From JALYOC01 sp036675345 (GTDB lineage Bacteria; Myxococcota; Myxococcia; Myxococcales; Myxococcaceae): a stretch of DNA of 64,000 nt. Location of the stretch: assembly GCA_036675345.1 (NCBI GenBank), contig JAKFFE010000047.1, positions 62,001 through 126,000 on the forward strand, read 5' to 3'. A program made the translations under genes and the position numbers. This document shows positions 1 to 7,681 of the stretch, in pieces (the first letter of the stretch is position 1; each line of letters opens with the position of its first letter). The notes under the pieces were generated by a model, which was not told where the DNA came from, did not search any database, and saw only the letters and a list, made by a program, of their open reading frames with translations.

Positions 1-462
1 TTCATGATGGCCGGGCAACCGGCGCCCGCCTTCGTGGTCAAGAACCTCCAAAACGGCCAGCGGGTGTCGATGGAGGACTTCAAGGGCCGCCCGCTGGTGA
101 TCAACTTCTGGGCCTCCTGGTGCGGGCCCTGCAAGACCGAACACCCGTATCTGGAGTGGGGCGCCCGGCAGTTCGGGGATCAGGTCCAGTTCATCGGGGT
201 GATCTTCGAGGACACCGAGGAGAACGCTCAGCGGTACCTCTCCCAGCACGGGACCAGCTTCCCCCAGATGCTGGATCCCCTCTCCCGGATGGCGGTGGAC
301 TACGGCTGCTCCGGGGTGCCGGAGACCTACTTCGTGGACGCCAACGGGATCATCGTCGACAAGCACCTGGGGCCGATCGACCCGCAGGCGCTGACCGCGC
401 AGGTCCGCAACCTGCTGGCCCGAGGCAACCCGCAGGCGGCCAACACCGGAGGCGCGAAGTGA
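1..462 (+). CDS. ccmG: CcmG/DsbE-type thioredoxin (TlpA-like), probably 5' truncated
   Basis: Thiol-disulfide oxidoreductase of the thioredoxin/TlpA fold, expected to keep apocytochrome c haem-binding cysteines reduced outside the cytoplasmic membrane. The redox site WCGPC is visible near residue 40 after a GQPAPAF start typical of the mature TlpA domain, and the cis-Pro loop reads GVPETY. The frame is open to the window edge and no membrane anchor is seen, so the ATG at position 4 is probably internal and the N-terminal anchor lies outside. It overlaps ccmH by four bases, and ccmH and ccmI follow, which supports ccmG rather than a generic thioredoxin. The stop is at 460-462. Confidence 0.85.
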   Translation, partial: FMMAGQPAPAFVVKNLQNGQRVSMEDFKGRPLVINFWASWCGPCKTEHPYLEWGARQFGDQVQFIGVIFEDTEENAQRYLSQHGTSFPQMLDPLSRMAVDYGCSGVPETYFVDANGIIVDKHLGPIDPQALTAQVRNLLARGNPQAANTGGAK

Positions 463-935
463 TCGCCGGACTGCTGCTGTCGTTGCTGCTGAGCCAGACC
501 CAGCACGCCCCCCAGTTCGCCGGCAGCCAACCGTTGGAGCCGGCGCTGGAGGCGCGGGCCCAGGCGCTGGGCAAGCAGCTGCGCTGCGCGGTGTGCCAGG
601 GCCTCTCGATCTCCGACTCGCCCGCCTCGATGGCGCGCGCCCAGCTGGACACGGTCCGGGCGCTGGTCACCGAGGGAAAGACGGACCAGGAGATCAAGGA
701 CTACTTCGTGGCCCGCTACGGAGACTGGGCGCTGCTGGCCCCTCCGGCGCACGGCTTCAACTGGGTGGTGTGGCTGGGGCCGCTGGCGATGGTGCTGATC
801 GGCGTGGCCTTCATCGCCCTGATGTTCAAGAAGGGCTCGCCCACCGCACCGGTGGCGGAGACGGCCCCCGCGCCCCCGGCGGATGACACCGACGACCCGT
901 ACCTCAAGGCAGTCCGCGCGGAGCTGAAGCGATGA
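459..935 (+). CDS. ccmH: Cytochrome c maturation protein CcmH (CycL/NrfF family)
   Basis: Membrane-anchored thiol protein that acts in haem ligation to apocytochrome c. The 158-residue product has a hydrophobic N-terminus (signal peptide), the family motif LRCAVCQG around residues 44-51, and a C-terminal membrane span (WVVWLGPLAMVLIGVAFIAL) followed by a charged tail. I chose the GTG at 459 because it overlaps the ccmG stop (GTGA) and gives a signal peptide; the frame is open further upstream, but that part is antisense-like and unconserved. It overlaps ccmI by four bases (ATGA), so the three genes are translationally coupled. Confidence 0.88.
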   Translation: MIAGLLLSLLLSQTQHAPQFAGSQPLEPALEARAQALGKQLRCAVCQGLSISDSPASMARAQLDTVRALVTEGKTDQEIKDYFVARYGDWALLAPPAHGFNWVVWLGPLAMVLIGVAFIALMFKKGSPTAPVAETAPAPPADDTDDPYLKAVRAELKR

Positions 936-1882
936 ACCCCACCAACTGGACGCCTGGAATCGTGGTCCTGCTCATCGGCCTGGTGGCCGCCGGGATCTAT
1001 CTGCTCCTGACCCGCAAGAAGGCGCCGGCCTCTGGCGCCGCGGTGGATCAGCGGGGGAGCGATCTGGAGCTTCGCGCCCAGCAATTGATCGAGGAGCTCA
1101 AGGAGCTGGAGCAGAACCGTCACCAGCTGGACCCCACCCAGCTGGCCGCGGAGCGGAACCGGCTGGAGCGGGAGGCGGCGGACGCCTTCCGGGCGCGCGA
1201 TCAATACCGTCAGGCCCAGTCCGCGCCCGTGGCCCAGAAGCCCGCCGCCCCGGTCCCGGCACGCCCGGTGGGCACCGGCCTGTTTGCCCGCAATCCCGAG
1301 CTCAAGGGCGCGCTGTGGGGCGCGGGGATCGTCCTCTTCTTCGGCGGGCTGGGCGCGTTCCTCTTCCTGGACGAGCAGGAGCGCACCGAGGGCGGATCGA
1401 TGACCGGCGGACCGCCGGCCTCGATGAGCGTGCCTGGCGCCTCCGCCGAGGCCAGCGCGGAGGAGAAGAGCTTCCAGGATGCGCTGGCCCGGGTGAAGCG
1501 GAGCCCCGACGATCTGGAGCTGACCGCCGCGGTGGTGCACGAGCTGCTTCGCCGCCAGCAGTGGGACGACGCCACCTCGCTGAACCACAAGGTGCTCAGC
1601 CGCGACCCGTTCCACACCGAGAGCCGGATCCACCAGTCGGTGCTCCACGCCGCCAAGGGGGACGCACCCCGGGCGATCGAAGAGCTGCGGCACCTGGCGC
1701 TGGTGTATCCGGACGCGCAGGAGGCGCTGCTCTTCGCCGGGGCCATCGCCCTGGAGCGCAACCAGAAGGCCTCCGCGCTGGCCTCCTTCCACCAGTACAC
1801 GCTGGAGGCGGATCCGCGGGACGTCCCTCCCCAGCTGCTCACCACCGTGCAGCAGCTGCGCGCCGAGGTCGGCACCCCCTGA
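932..1882 (+). CDS. ccmI: CcmI/CycH-like TPR protein of cytochrome c biogenesis
   Basis: 316 residues. An N-terminal membrane helix (about residues 9-27) is followed by a charged coiled-coil-like stretch, a second helix (about 130-147) and a TPR-like C-terminal region (about 180-310). This two-helix plus TPR plan is that of CcmI, the apocytochrome c chaperone that hands substrate to the haem ligase. The ATG overlaps the ccmH stop. The symbol rests on architecture and operon position; the sequence is only moderately family-like. The gene ends the operon, and 100 bases separate it from the next kinase gene. Confidence 0.75.
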   Translation: MNPTNWTPGIVVLLIGLVAAGIYLLLTRKKAPASGAAVDQRGSDLELRAQQLIEELKELEQNRHQLDPTQLAAERNRLEREAADAFRARDQYRQAQSAPVAQKPAAPVPARPVGTGLFARNPELKGALWGAGIVLFFGGLGAFLFLDEQERTEGGSMTGGPPASMSVPGASAEASAEEKSFQDALARVKRSPDDLELTAAVVHELLRRQQWDDATSLNHKVLSRDPFHTESRIHQSVLHAAKGDAPRAIEELRHLALVYPDAQEALLFAGAIALERNQKASALASFHQYTLEADPRDVPPQLLTTVQQLRAEVGTP

Positions 1883-1982
1883 TGCCCGCCTGCCTGGCCT
1901 CCTGGCCGGGCACACCGCGGGTGCATTGTCGCCGTGACCGGGGCGTGGTCGAATCCACCCGCCCCTTCCCCCCAGGAATCCG

Positions 1983-4900
1983 ATGCCGATGCCGTGTCCG
2001 GAGCCGGGCACCCTCGCCAAGTTGATGGACGGAGCGCTGCGCCCCGATGAGGCGCCGCCGCTGAGGGAGCATGTCCGGGGCTGCAAGTTGTGCCAGGACA
2101 CCCTGCGGTCCACCGCCGACGAGCGGGACCGGGAGCGGGAGGCCAACCAGAACCGGGCGATGACCGCCCCCGAGCTGCTCAACCCCAGCCTGCTGTTGTC
2201 CCAGCAAGGCCGGGGCACGCAGGACCCGGAGGATGATCCCCAGGTTCGGACCGTGCCTCCGGTCGCCGAGGACGACGAGGCGCTGCTCGATCCCCGCCAG
2301 ATGTTGCGCCGCGCCTCCAGCCCCGGCGGGGCGATGGCCAACGAACGCGCGGTGCAGTCCGACGAGGTGACCCTCCCCCCGGGGATGGCCCGCAGGGTCC
2401 AGGCCGAGCCGCTGCTGGCCGAGCCCGGCCGCCGCCGCAGCGATCGCGCGGTGATCCCCAACGAGGAGGACACCCAGGGGCCGCCTGCCGCGCCTCCCCC
2501 GCTGCCCGCAGCCCGGGATCCCCAGGAGCTGGAGGCCCCACCGCCGGACTCCACCCAGTCGTTGCCCAAGGGTCAGCAGTTCGGGCGGTACGTGATCCTC
2601 CAGCAGCTGGGCGTGGGCGGGATGGGGGTGGTGTACTCCGCCTTCGATCCCGAGCTGAGCCGCAAGGTGGCGCTCAAGCTGCTGCGCACCTCGCAGAAGA
2701 AGGGCATCAACGGCACCAACGCCAGCGAGGGCCGGGCCCGGTTGCTGCGCGAGGCCCAGGCGATGGCCCGCATCTCCCACCCCAACATCGTCGGCGTCTA
2801 CGACGTGGGCAGCCTGGGAGACGATGTCTACGTGGCGATGGAGCTGGTGGAGGGCGGCACCCTCACCGGCTGGCTGAAGACCCCGCGCACCTGGCGCGAG
2901 GTGGTGGCGATGTTCCGCTACGCCGGCCGCGGGCTGGCCGCCGCGCACGCCGCCGGGATCGTCCACCGGGACTTCAAGCCGGACAACGTGCTGGTGGCCC
3001 ACGACGGCCGGGTGCGGGTCACCGACTTCGGGCTGGCCCGCCCCACCGTGGGCAACGTCGATCCCTCCCTGCCGCCCCGGCTGGGACCGGACGAGCCCAA
3101 CCTCACCCCTGACTATCTGCTCTCGCCGCTGACCCGCGCCGGCACCATCGTCGGCACCCCGGTGTACATGGCGCCGGAGCAGTTCGTGGGCGAGGCGGTG
3201 GACGCCCGCACCGACCAGTACTCGTTCTGCGTGGCGCTGTGGGAGGCGCTGTACGGGCAGCTGCCGTACCAGGCCAAGAGCGTGCGTGGGTTGGCCAAGG
3301 CGGCGATGGCCGGCAAGCTGCCCAAGCTGCCTCTGGATCACCGGGTGCCGCTGTCCCTGCACCGGATGCTGCTGCGGGGCCTCAAGCCCAACCGCGAGGA
3401 GCGCTGGCCGTCGATGGCCTCGCTGCTCTCGGCGCTGGAGGTGGCGGCCTGGTTCCGGCGGCGGGCCACCTGGGCGGCGCTGATCGGCACCGCGGTGCTG
3501 GCGGCAGTGTTGGTGGGCCGGGGCTTCGGCTCCACCCCCGACGCCACCTGCGAGAGCCCCGAGCGCCAGCTGGAGGGCGTCTGGGATCCGACCGTGAAGG
3601 CCCAGGTGAAGCAGGCCTTCGACCAGGCCGGGGTGCCCCTGCGAGCGGCAGCCTTCGCGGCGGTGGAGCGGGATCTGGACCGCTACCAGACGTCCTGGAC
3701 CGAGGCCCGCAACCAGGCCTGCGACGCGACCTTCGTGCGCGGAGATCAGACCCGGGAGACGCTGGAGCTGAGACTGGGCTGTCTGGATCGCCGCCGGCGG
3801 GAGCTGGCCGCCTACGTGAACCTGCTGACCCACGCGGACGCCGCCTCGGTGGATCGGTCGATCCAGCACGCCGCTGCCCTCCCCGACCTCTCGGCCTGCG
3901 CGGACATCGCGTCCTTGACCCGGCGAGCGCGGCTGCCCGCCAAGGAAGAGGACCGCCCGAAGGTGGAGGCGCTGCGCGGCCGGATGGCGGAGGCCGAGGC
4001 CTACCGCGCCTCGGGCCGCTACCCGGAGGCGGTGCGTCAGGCCACCCAGATCGCGTCCGAGGCCCGGGAGCTGCGCTTCCGTCCCCTGGAGGCGGAGGTC
4101 TTCCTGCTGCTGGGGCGGCTGCTGGACAGCAGCGGTGACTATCCCGCCGCGGAGCAGGCGCTGCAGGAGGCCACCTGGGCGGCGGTCGCCGCGCAGCTGC
4201 TGGACGTGGAGGCCGAAGCGATGGTGGAGCTGGTGAAGGTCGTCGGCCAGCGCCAGTCCCGCCACGCGGAGGGCCACCGCTGGGGACGCCACGCGGCCTC
4301 GGTGCTGGAGGCGCTGAGCGACCCGCCGCGGCTGGCGGCGGACCTGGTGGACAACCTGGGCACCCTCTCCCGCGCCGAGGGGGACTACGAGCAGTCACTG
4401 GCCAACCACCAGCGGGCGCTGGCGCTGCGGGAGAAGACGCTGGGGCCGGACCACCTGGAGCTGGCCGGATCGCTGCAAAGCCTGGCCACCACCTACACCG
4501 CGCTGGGCCGCCGGGAAGAGGCGCTGGCCTGTTACGAGCGCGCGCTGAAGCTGCTGGAGGGGGCCTTTGGTTTCGAGCACCCACGGGTCAGCTCGGTGGC
4601 GGTGGGGCTGGCCACCGCGCAGTCCTCGGTGGGCCGGCACGAGGAGGCGCTGGCCCTGTTCCGACGCGCGGCGCGGGTCAACGAGCGGATCTTCGGGCCG
4701 GACTCCACCAGCCTGGGGCCCACCCTCAACGGGCTGGCCGGCGAGCTGGTCAAGACCGGCAACCTGGACGAGGCGCTGGACACCCAGGAGCGCGCCCTCT
4801 CCCTGATGGAGGCCGGGCTGGGCCACGACCATCCGCGGCTGGGGACCTTCCACCTCACCCTGGCGGAGGTGCACATGCGCCGGGGCGACTACACCGCGGC

Positions 4901-5282
4901 GCTGGAGCACAGCCAGCGGGCGCAGGCGATCCGGGAGAAGGCGCTGGGCCCGGACCACTTCGATCTGGGGCAGTCGCTGTTCCACATCGCGGATGCGTAC
5001 CTCAGCCTGGATCAGCCCCGGAGGGCGCTGCCGGTGCTGGAGCGGGCGCTGGCCCTGCGCGAGGGCAGCCGGGCCTATCCGCGGATGCTGGCCTCGATCC
5101 GCTTCGGGCTGGCCCGGGCGCTGGTGCTGACCGGCGGCGACAAGGAGCGGGCCCGCCGACTGGCCGCGCTGGCCCAGGCCGGCCTGTCCGCCGAGGGCAG
5201 CGACGCCCGGGTACAGCTGTACGAGGTGGGCTCCTGGCTGGACCGTCAGGGCGGCTCGGTGGTGCGGATGGATCCCCCATGA
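1983..5282 (+). CDS. Membrane Ser/Thr protein kinase with N-terminal ZAS zinc finger and C-terminal TPRs
   Basis: 1099 residues. The N-terminus carries C5...H30-x3-C34-x2-C37, the zinc-binding pattern of anti-sigma (ZAS/zf-HC2) domains, then about 150 Pro/Ala/Glu-rich linker residues. A Hanks-type kinase domain spans about 200-480: glycine loop GVGGMG, catalytic HRDFKPDN near 326, DFG near 346 and an APEQ activation-segment end. One membrane span lies near 497-513. The outer part (about 520-1090) holds at least six TPR repeats with the LGPDHLELA/ALxLREKxLG pattern of TPR_12/NB-ARC-linked repeats. The kinase is thus cytoplasmic and the TPR array periplasmic. The HAD gene start overlaps its stop (ATGA). 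Substrate unknown. Confidence 0.9.
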   Translation: MPMPCPEPGTLAKLMDGALRPDEAPPLREHVRGCKLCQDTLRSTADERDREREANQNRAMTAPELLNPSLLLSQQGRGTQDPEDDPQVRTVPPVAEDDEALLDPRQMLRRASSPGGAMANERAVQSDEVTLPPGMARRVQAEPLLAEPGRRRSDRAVIPNEEDTQGPPAAPPPLPAARDPQELEAPPPDSTQSLPKGQQFGRYVILQQLGVGGMGVVYSAFDPELSRKVALKLLRTSQKKGINGTNASEGRARLLREAQAMARISHPNIVGVYDVGSLGDDVYVAMELVEGGTLTGWLKTPRTWREVVAMFRYAGRGLAAAHAAGIVHRDFKPDNVLVAHDGRVRVTDFGLARPTVGNVDPSLPPRLGPDEPNLTPDYLLSPLTRAGTIVGTPVYMAPEQFVGEAVDARTDQYSFCVALWEALYGQLPYQAKSVRGLAKAAMAGKLPKLPLDHRVPLSLHRMLLRGLKPNREERWPSMASLLSALEVAAWFRRRATWAALIGTAVLAAVLVGRGFGSTPDATCESPERQLEGVWDPTVKAQVKQAFDQAGVPLRAAAFAAVERDLDRYQTSWTEARNQACDATFVRGDQTRETLELRLGCLDRRRRELAAYVNLLTHADAASVDRSIQHAAALPDLSACADIASLTRRARLPAKEEDRPKVEALRGRMAEAEAYRASGRYPEAVRQATQIASEARELRFRPLEAEVFLLLGRLLDSSGDYPAAEQALQEATWAAVAAQLLDVEAEAMVELVKVVGQRQSRHAEGHRWGRHAASVLEALSDPPRLAADLVDNLGTLSRAEGDYEQSLANHQRALALREKTLGPDHLELAGSLQSLATTYTALGRREEALACYERALKLLEGAFGFEHPRVSSVAVGLATAQSSVGRHEEALALFRRAARVNERIFGPDSTSLGPTLNGLAGELVKTGNLDEALDTQERALSLMEAGLGHDHPRLGTFHLTLAEVHMRRGDYTAALEHSQRAQAIREKALGPDHFDLGQSLFHIADAYLSLDQPRRALPVLERALALREGSRAYPRMLASIRFGLARALVLTGGDKERARRLAALAQAGLSAEGSDARVQLYEVGSWLDRQGGSVVRMDPP

Positions 5283-5938
5283 GCATCCGCGCGGTGATCT
5301 TCGATCTGGACGGGACGCTGATCGACTCGCTGCAGGACATCGCCACCGCGCTCAACGCGGCGCTGGAGGCGCACGGGCTGGCTTCCCACCCGCTGGAGTC
5401 CTACCGCCGCTTCGTGGGCGAGGGGGTGTCCAACCTGGTCCAGCGGGCGCTGCCTCCCGGACGAGAGGACCTGTTCGAGCCGATCATCGCCGACTACCGG
5501 GTCCGCTACGGCGAGCACATGATGCGCGCCACCCGCCCCTACCCGGGGATCGAGGCCGCGCTGCTGCAGCTGCAGCGCAAGCAGCTGCCGCTGGCGGTGC
5601 TCAGCAACAAGCCGGATCTGCCCACCAATCGGCTGGTGGCCCACTTCTTCCCCCGCACCTTCCGGCAGGTCTACGGGGAGCGGATGGGGATGCCCCGGAA
5701 GCCGGACCCGCAATCCTCGCTGGAGATCGCCGCCGCGCTGGGGTTCCGCCCCGCCGAGTGCGCCTTCGTGGGCGACACCAGGGTGGACATGCAGACCGCT
5801 CGAGCCGCCGGGATGCTGCCGGTGGGCGTGACCTGGGGCTTCCGGGACGAGCTGGAGCTGCGGACCTCCGGCGCCCAGCGGGTGGTGCACCGCGCCGAGG
5901 ACCTGGTGGCCGCCCTTCCGCTGGCCGAAGACCTCTAG
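5279..5938 (+). CDS. HAD-superfamily phosphatase, phosphoglycolate-phosphatase-like
   Basis: 219 residues, the usual size of Gph/PgmB-type HAD hydrolases. Motif I FDLDGTLIDS (nucleophile Asp about residue 9) is at the N-terminus, motif II is LSNKPD, the lysine region contains RKPDP and motif IV is FVGDTRVDM. The helical cap between motifs I and II fits subfamily IA, which includes 2-phosphoglycolate phosphatase. The substrate cannot be fixed from sequence. Translation is coupled to the upstream kinase through a four-base overlap, so it might reset a product linked to that kinase, but this is only positional. Confidence 0.85.
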   Translation: MSIRAVIFDLDGTLIDSLQDIATALNAALEAHGLASHPLESYRRFVGEGVSNLVQRALPPGREDLFEPIIADYRVRYGEHMMRATRPYPGIEAALLQLQRKQLPLAVLSNKPDLPTNRLVAHFFPRTFRQVYGERMGMPRKPDPQSSLEIAAALGFRPAECAFVGDTRVDMQTARAAGMLPVGVTWGFRDELELRTSGAQRVVHRAEDLVAALPLAEDL

Positions 5939-6044
5939 CCCCGCAATTCCGGACAGGCGGGCCGCTGCGCCCTCCCTCTGGGTACGGCCTGGCAAGCAAG
6001 CGTGACTGTGGCATCCAGGGCTCTCCTATGAGAGAGGTCCCCTC

Positions 6045-7667
6045 GTGATCCGTCTCGACAACATCGGTTCCCAGCACGGCAAGCAGATCCTGTTCATTGG
6101 CGCGTCCGCCGCCATCCACAAAGGCGAGAAGGTCGGCCTGGTGGGACCCAACGGGGCCGGCAAGTCCACCCTCTTCAAGTACATCGTGAAGGAGGAGGTC
6201 CCCGACGAGGGCAGCGTCAGCGTCGATCGCGGCGCCACCCTGGGCTACTTCCGCCAGGACGTCGGCGAGCTGTCCGGCAAGACGGTGGTGGAGGAGACCC
6301 TGGACGGCGCCGGACCGGTGTCCCAGGTGGCCCACGAGCTCAAGTCGCTGGAAGCGGCGATGGGCGATCCGGACCGCGCCGACGAGCTGGAGAAGCTGAT
6401 CGAGCGCTACGGGGTGGTGCAGTCCCGCTTCGAGGAGCTGGGCGGCTACGCCCTGGACGGACGGGCCCGGGAGATCCTGGCCGGCCTCGGGTTTCGGGAC
6501 TCGGTGATGGACGGGCCGATCGAGGCGCTGTCCGGCGGTTGGAAGATGCGGGTGGCGCTGGCGCGCATCCTGTTGATGAACCCGGACGGGATGCTCCTGG
6601 ACGAGCCCTCCAACCACCTGGACCTGGAGTCCTTGATCTGGCTGGAGCAGTTCTTGAAGAACTACCAGGGCGCGCTGTTCATGACCTCGCACGATCGTGA
6701 GTTCATGAACCGGGTCTGCACCCGGATCGTGGAGATCGACGCCGGCGAGCTGACCTCCTACTCGGGCAACTACGAGTGGTACGTGGGGCAGAAGCAGATC
6801 GCCGAGAAGCAGCAGCAGGCCACCTACGAGCGGCAGCAGGCGATGCTGAAGAAGGAGATCGCCTTCATCGAGCGGTTCAAGGCCCGGGCCTCGCACGCCG
6901 CCCAGGTGCAGTCGCGGATCAAGAAGCTGGACAAGATCGACAAGGTGGAGCCGCCCAAGCGGAACACCCGGATGATGTTCGAGTTCAAGCCCTCCCCCCG
7001 GTCGGGTGAGGACGTGGCGAAGGTGGCGAAGGTCGACAAGGCCTACGGGGACCTGACCATCTACGAAGACTTCGACTTCCTGGTCCGCCGCCGCGAGCGG
7101 TGGTGCGTGATGGGCGTCAACGGCGCCGGCAAGTCCACCCTGCTCAAGCTGATCGCGGGCACCGCCCAGCCGGACAAGGGCGAGGTCACCGTGGGAGCCA
7201 GCGTGAAGATGGGCTACTTCGCCCAGCACGCGATGGACATCCTGGATGGGCAGAAGACAGTCTGGCAGACCCTGGTGGACGCCTTCCCCCGCGCCCCGGA
7301 AGGGTCGCTGCGGTCACTGGCCGGCTGCTTCGGCTTCTCCGGCGAGGACGCGGAGAAGACGGTCCGGGTGCTGTCCGGAGGCGAGAAGGCCCGGGTGGTG
7401 CTGGCGCTGATGCTCTACGACCCGCCCAACTTCCTGGTGCTGGACGAGCCCACCAACCACCTGGACCTGACCACCAAGGAGATGCTGATCGAGGCCCTGC
7501 GCACCTTCGAGGGCAGCATGCTGTTCGTCTCCCACGACCGGCACTTCCTCAGCGAGCTCTCCAACCGGGTGCTGGAATTGACCCCCGAGGGTCCCCACCT
7601 CTACGGCGGCGGCTACAACGAGTACGTGGAGCGGTCCGGCCACGAGGCCCCGGGTCTACGGGCCTGA
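6045..7667 (+). CDS. ABC-F family ATP-binding cassette protein (YbiT/EttA-like)
   Basis: 540 residues with two ABC domains in tandem and no membrane helices, the plan of the ABC-F group that acts on ribosomes. Walker A motifs read GPNGAGKST (about residue 37) and GVNGAGKST (about 355). Signature motifs are SGGWK and SGGEK, and Walker B boxes are LLDEPSNHLD and VLDEPTNHLD. The basic linker between the domains holds EKQQQATYERQQAM and KARASHAAQ, as in this family. The start is GTG with GAGAGAGG about nine bases upstream; a small inverted repeat (CTCTC/GAGAG, 6021-6034) overlaps that site. Which ABC-F subgroup it belongs to is uncertain. Confidence 0.88.
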   Translation: MIRLDNIGSQHGKQILFIGASAAIHKGEKVGLVGPNGAGKSTLFKYIVKEEVPDEGSVSVDRGATLGYFRQDVGELSGKTVVEETLDGAGPVSQVAHELKSLEAAMGDPDRADELEKLIERYGVVQSRFEELGGYALDGRAREILAGLGFRDSVMDGPIEALSGGWKMRVALARILLMNPDGMLLDEPSNHLDLESLIWLEQFLKNYQGALFMTSHDREFMNRVCTRIVEIDAGELTSYSGNYEWYVGQKQIAEKQQQATYERQQAMLKKEIAFIERFKARASHAAQVQSRIKKLDKIDKVEPPKRNTRMMFEFKPSPRSGEDVAKVAKVDKAYGDLTIYEDFDFLVRRRERWCVMGVNGAGKSTLLKLIAGTAQPDKGEVTVGASVKMGYFAQHAMDILDGQKTVWQTLVDAFPRAPEGSLRSLAGCFGFSGEDAEKTVRVLSGGEKARVVLALMLYDPPNFLVLDEPTNHLDLTTKEMLIEALRTFEGSMLFVSHDRHFLSELSNRVLELTPEGPHLYGGGYNEYVERSGHEAPGLRA

Positions 7668-7681
7668 GGTCAGGGGCGTCG

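Noticed and set aside
1839..4292. Long minus-strand open frame opposite the Ser/Thr kinase
   Set aside because: Low-complexity Gly/Arg/His/Leu translation. The plus strand has intact kinase motifs and TPRs.
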